41,943 nucleotides of DNA from a candidate division WOR-1 bacterium RIFCSPHIGHO2_01_FULL_53_15 (lineage in GTDB: Bacteria > Margulisbacteria > WOR-1 > O2-12-FULL-45-9 > XYB2-FULL-48-7): positions 31,871 through 73,813 of the forward strand of contig METM01000016.1 of assembly GCA_001772335.1 (NCBI GenBank). Direction: 5' to 3'. Below, piece after piece: positions 39,952-41,943 of the stretch. The notes below the pieces were generated by a model. The model did no database searches, was not told the origin of the DNA, and worked only from the letters and a program-made list of their open reading frames with translations. Position 1 is the stretch's first letter. Each line of letters opens with the position of its first letter. A program made the translations under genes and the position numbers.

Positions 39952-40273
39952 CAATAAAAGCGCTCTGGAAAAATTAGAAGAATTAATAAAAAACATGTGG
40001 CGCAATTCGGGCAGCGCCTCGGTCATCGCCGCCAAGCATACGGAATTCATCGTTGAACCAAAGATTTTTCTCGGCGATAAGTTAAATCCTGATATACTGA
40101 AACTGTTGGTCCTCAACTACCTCGCTCAGACATCAAGGCAGGATTCCGGCGTCGGTAACATTGAAGCGACCCCGGAAAAATTAGTGATCAAAAGCCCGAA
40201 AGGGAAACCATTAGTGATCGTTCGCGACAGGAATATCATCCAGCAATACTTAGCAGCCAAAACCCCATACTGA
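39944..40273 (+). CDS. Unknown small protein, 109 residues
   Basis: GTG start overlapping the previous gene by 8 nt. It starts MSDNKSALEKLEELIKNMWR, continues with a mixed alpha/beta segment (VIAAKHTEFIVEPKIFLGDK, EKLVIKSPKGKPLVIVRDRN) and ends with YLAAKTPY. The last residues and stop codon lie inside the first of two hairpins at 40262-40309. No family recognised. Confidence 0.65.
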   Translation: MSDNKSALEKLEELIKNMWRNSGSASVIAAKHTEFIVEPKIFLGDKLNPDILKLLVLNYLAQTSRQDSGVGNIEATPEKLVIKSPKGKPLVIVRDRNIIQQYLAAKTPY

Positions 40274-40309
40274 AGTATGGGGTATTATTCCCCACACTTT
40301 AGTGTGGGG
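40262..40309. repeat. Two tandem hairpins at a convergent gene junction
   Basis: ACCCCATAC-TGAA-GTATGGGGT (9-bp stem) and CCCCACAC-TTTA-GTGTGGGG (8-bp stem) stand 6 nt apart. Each contains the stop codon of one of the two convergent genes and codes the similar tails K-T-P-Y and G-T-P-H. No U-tract follows, so this is either a bidirectional terminator of unusual form or a repeat insertion. Confidence 0.7.
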
Positions 40310-41943
40310 TTCCCAACTCACTCAACACAAGTTTAATTTTGTCTTTTTTATTAACTTCTATCTCTTTGACTTTCTTTGACAGCCATTCAATGCGAATTTT
40401 ACCGTCTTTTTCTTTAATACTCCTAACTCCCAACTCCAAACTCCGAACTTTCAACCCCAAGACCCGCAGCAGCGTCTCCGCAGCAGAAGGCAGTTTGCCA
40501 AAACGGTCTTCAAGCTCTTTTCTAATATCCACTATCCCCTCATCCGTTACGATCAGGTTCATCCGGCGGTAGAGCGCGATCCTCTGCCGTTCGTCGGGGA
40601 CATAATGGGCCGTGATCGAGGCCTCGACTTTGAGATCGATATCGACTTCGCGCGGCGAAACGACCGTCTCGCCTCTCACTTCTTTGACCGCTTCCTCAAG
40701 CAGTTCGCAGTAGAGATCGAAGCCAACTTCGTAGATGTGGCCCGATTGTTCCGCGCCGAGGAGATTACCCGCTCCCCTGATCTCCAGATCCCTCATCGCT
40801 AATTTATAGCCCGAGCCGAGCGCCGTGAACTCCTGGATCGCCTTCAGCCGCTCGACCGCCGTATCCGACATGCTGCGCGCGGGATGATAAAAGAGATACG
40901 CATAAGCGCGCACCGCCGAGCGTCCCACTCTCCCCCGTATCTGGTAGAGCTGTGAGAGCCCAAAGCGGTCGGCACGATCGATGAGAATCGTGTTGACGTT
41001 TGGAATATCAAGTCCCGACTCGATGATCGAAGTGCAGACAAGGACGTCGTATTTTTTGTTCAGGAAATCGAGCATTGTCCGCTCAAGCTCCTGCCCGTCC
41101 ATCTGGCCGTGGCCGACCGCCACCCTGGCGCCCGGCGCCAGCCGTTTGATCGCGGCCGCCGCCCCCGCGATCGTCTCGACATAATTATGGACAAAATAGA
41201 CCTGGCCGCCGCGCTCGATCTCCCTGGTGATCGCTTCGCGGATAACCTTTTCCGAATACGGCAGAACATAAGTGCGGATCGGCGAGCGGTCGACCGGCGG
41301 CGTTGAAATTAAACTCATGGCGCGCGCGCCGGCCAGCGAAAAGTAGAGCGTGCGGGGGATCGGCGTCGCCGTCATGGTCAGGACATCGACCGACTCTTTC
41401 AACTGCTTGATCTTTTCCTTGTGCGTTACGCCGAACTTCTGCTCCTCGTCAACGACCAGGAGCCCCAGCTCGCGGAATTTGATATCCTTGGAGAGCAGGC
41501 GGTGCGTGCCGACGACGATATCGACGCCGCCGCTAGCCAGCAGTTTAACCACCTCTTTCTGCTCTTTAGGCGAGCGGAAACGCGAGAGCATCTCGACCGA
41601 GTAGGGCGAGTTCTTGAAGCGTTGGCTGAAGTTATTGAAGTGCTGTTCGACCAGGATCGTCGTGGGGGCAAGAATTGCCACCTGTTTGCCGGCCGAGGCG
41701 GCTTTCGCCGCCGCGCGGATGGCGACTTCGGTCTTGCCGTAGCCGACATCCCCGCAGACCAATCGGTCCATCGGCCGGCCGGACTCCATATCCTGCCTGA
41801 CATCGGCGATCGTCTTGATCTGGTCGGGGGTCTCGTCATAGGGAAACGTCGCTTCAAGCTCCTTTTGCCAGACGTCGTCGGCCGGGAACGGCGCTTTCTC
41901 GACCCGCTCCCTCTTGGCGTAGAGAGACAAGAGTTCCTGCGTC
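40299..41943 (-). CDS. mfd: Transcription-repair coupling factor Mfd, C-terminal part (runs off the right edge)
   Basis: About 547 residues of the C-terminal half, starting inside the RNA-polymerase-interacting/translocase junction (TQELLSLYAKRE) and open at the window edge. Helicase motifs: GDVGYGKTEVAIRAA (Walker A), LAPTTILVEQHF, GTHRLLS, VDEEQKFGV (DEEQ box), TATPIPRTLYFSLAG, and QIRGRVGRSAVRAYAYL. A C-terminal D7 module follows (FDLYCELLEEAVKEVRGE, VPDERQRIALYRRM). It removes stalled polymerase and recruits UvrA. Residues near the C-terminus (VRSLELGVRSIK) are repeat-coded (40419-40450). Confidence 0.95.
   Translation of the reverse strand, partial: TQELLSLYAKRERVEKAPFPADDVWQKELEATFPYDETPDQIKTIADVRQDMESGRPMDRLVCGDVGYGKTEVAIRAAAKAASAGKQVAILAPTTILVEQHFNNFSQRFKNSPYSVEMLSRFRSPKEQKEVVKLLASGGVDIVVGTHRLLSKDIKFRELGLLVVDEEQKFGVTHKEKIKQLKESVDVLTMTATPIPRTLYFSLAGARAMSLISTPPVDRSPIRTYVLPYSEKVIREAITREIERGGQVYFVHNYVETIAGAAAAIKRLAPGARVAVGHGQMDGQELERTMLDFLNKKYDVLVCTSIIESGLDIPNVNTILIDRADRFGLSQLYQIRGRVGRSAVRAYAYLFYHPARSMSDTAVERLKAIQEFTALGSGYKLAMRDLEIRGAGNLLGAEQSGHIYEVGFDLYCELLEEAVKEVRGETVVSPREVDIDLKVEASITAHYVPDERQRIALYRRMNLIVTDEGIVDIRKELEDRFGKLPSAAETLLRVLGLKVRSLELGVRSIKEKDGKIRIEWLSKKVKEIEVNKKDKIKLVLSELGTPH
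40419..40450. repeat. AACTCC micro-repeat inside mfd
   Basis: ACTCCTAACTCCCAACTCCA then AACTCCGAACTT: four imperfect 7-bp units, related to the GAGTTCGG units in queA. It is read in frame as K-V-R-S-L-E-L-G-V-R-S. Confidence 0.65.

Overview
The window looks like chromosome from a diderm bacterium of an uncultured lineage with Terrabacteria-type gene order. The closest match I can suggest is the Margulisbacteria/Saganbacteria (WOR-1) group; this is an inference from gene content, not a phylogeny. Two things support it. The run rimO-pgsA-pncC-thpR-recA-rny-ymdB follows the order familiar from Firmicutes, and a TonB protein with a TonB-dependent receptor implies an outer membrane. Most genes are conserved housekeeping genes, packed tightly with 1-8 nt overlaps. 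Six tRNA genes lie between them, and none encodes its CCA end.

Layout. 1-8613: divergent glmU (partial), then yqeK-LCP-rsfS-tRNA-Ala-ppdK-dgt-dnaG-rpoD on the plus strand. 8614-10113: a loose region with a 54-residue coiled-coil ORF, three tRNA genes and an unusual stand-alone acyltransferase lying between two tRNA-Val genes. 10116-19617: a mostly minus-strand block. In transcription order it holds lysC-plsY, then M23 peptidase-bactofilin-rsmI, a TonB-dependent receptor, hicB-hicA, tonB, a DUF2905 protein, tRNA-Pro and queA-tgt. 19621-20836: a truncated pseudouridine-synthase fragment, an MntA-HepT toxin-antitoxin pair and a repeat-filled gap. 20837-26692: yajQ, rlmN, a 1200-residue fusion (two SagB-like nitroreductase domains plus two PCMT-like methyltransferase domains) and a P-loop kinase-like gene. 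26712-32971: rimO to ymdB. 32972-39132: valS, ftcD, ftsH and mazG on the minus strand. 39294-40273: three unrecognised small genes converging on the partial mfd gene at the right edge.

Three patterns cut across the annotation. First, ten genes that begin a transcription unit have a sigma-70-type -10 box (often extended TGn) ending only 6-9 nt before the start codon, with no Shine-Dalgarno sequence. This predicts widespread leaderless mRNAs. Internal operon genes instead use start/stop overlaps. Second, a family of nested palindromes of about 70 bp with AACTCACCCCC ends occurs at least three times, twice in frame inside essential genes (queA, valS); a more diverged relative lies near mazG. Several short quasi-periodic repeats likewise sit in frame in tgt, queA, valS, rimO, mazG, mfd and tonB. 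Third, the SagB-SagB-PCMT-PCMT fusion is the best candidate here for undescribed biochemistry. Its domains are those found in peptide-tailoring (RiPP) pathways, but no precursor peptide or cyclodehydratase is visible nearby.
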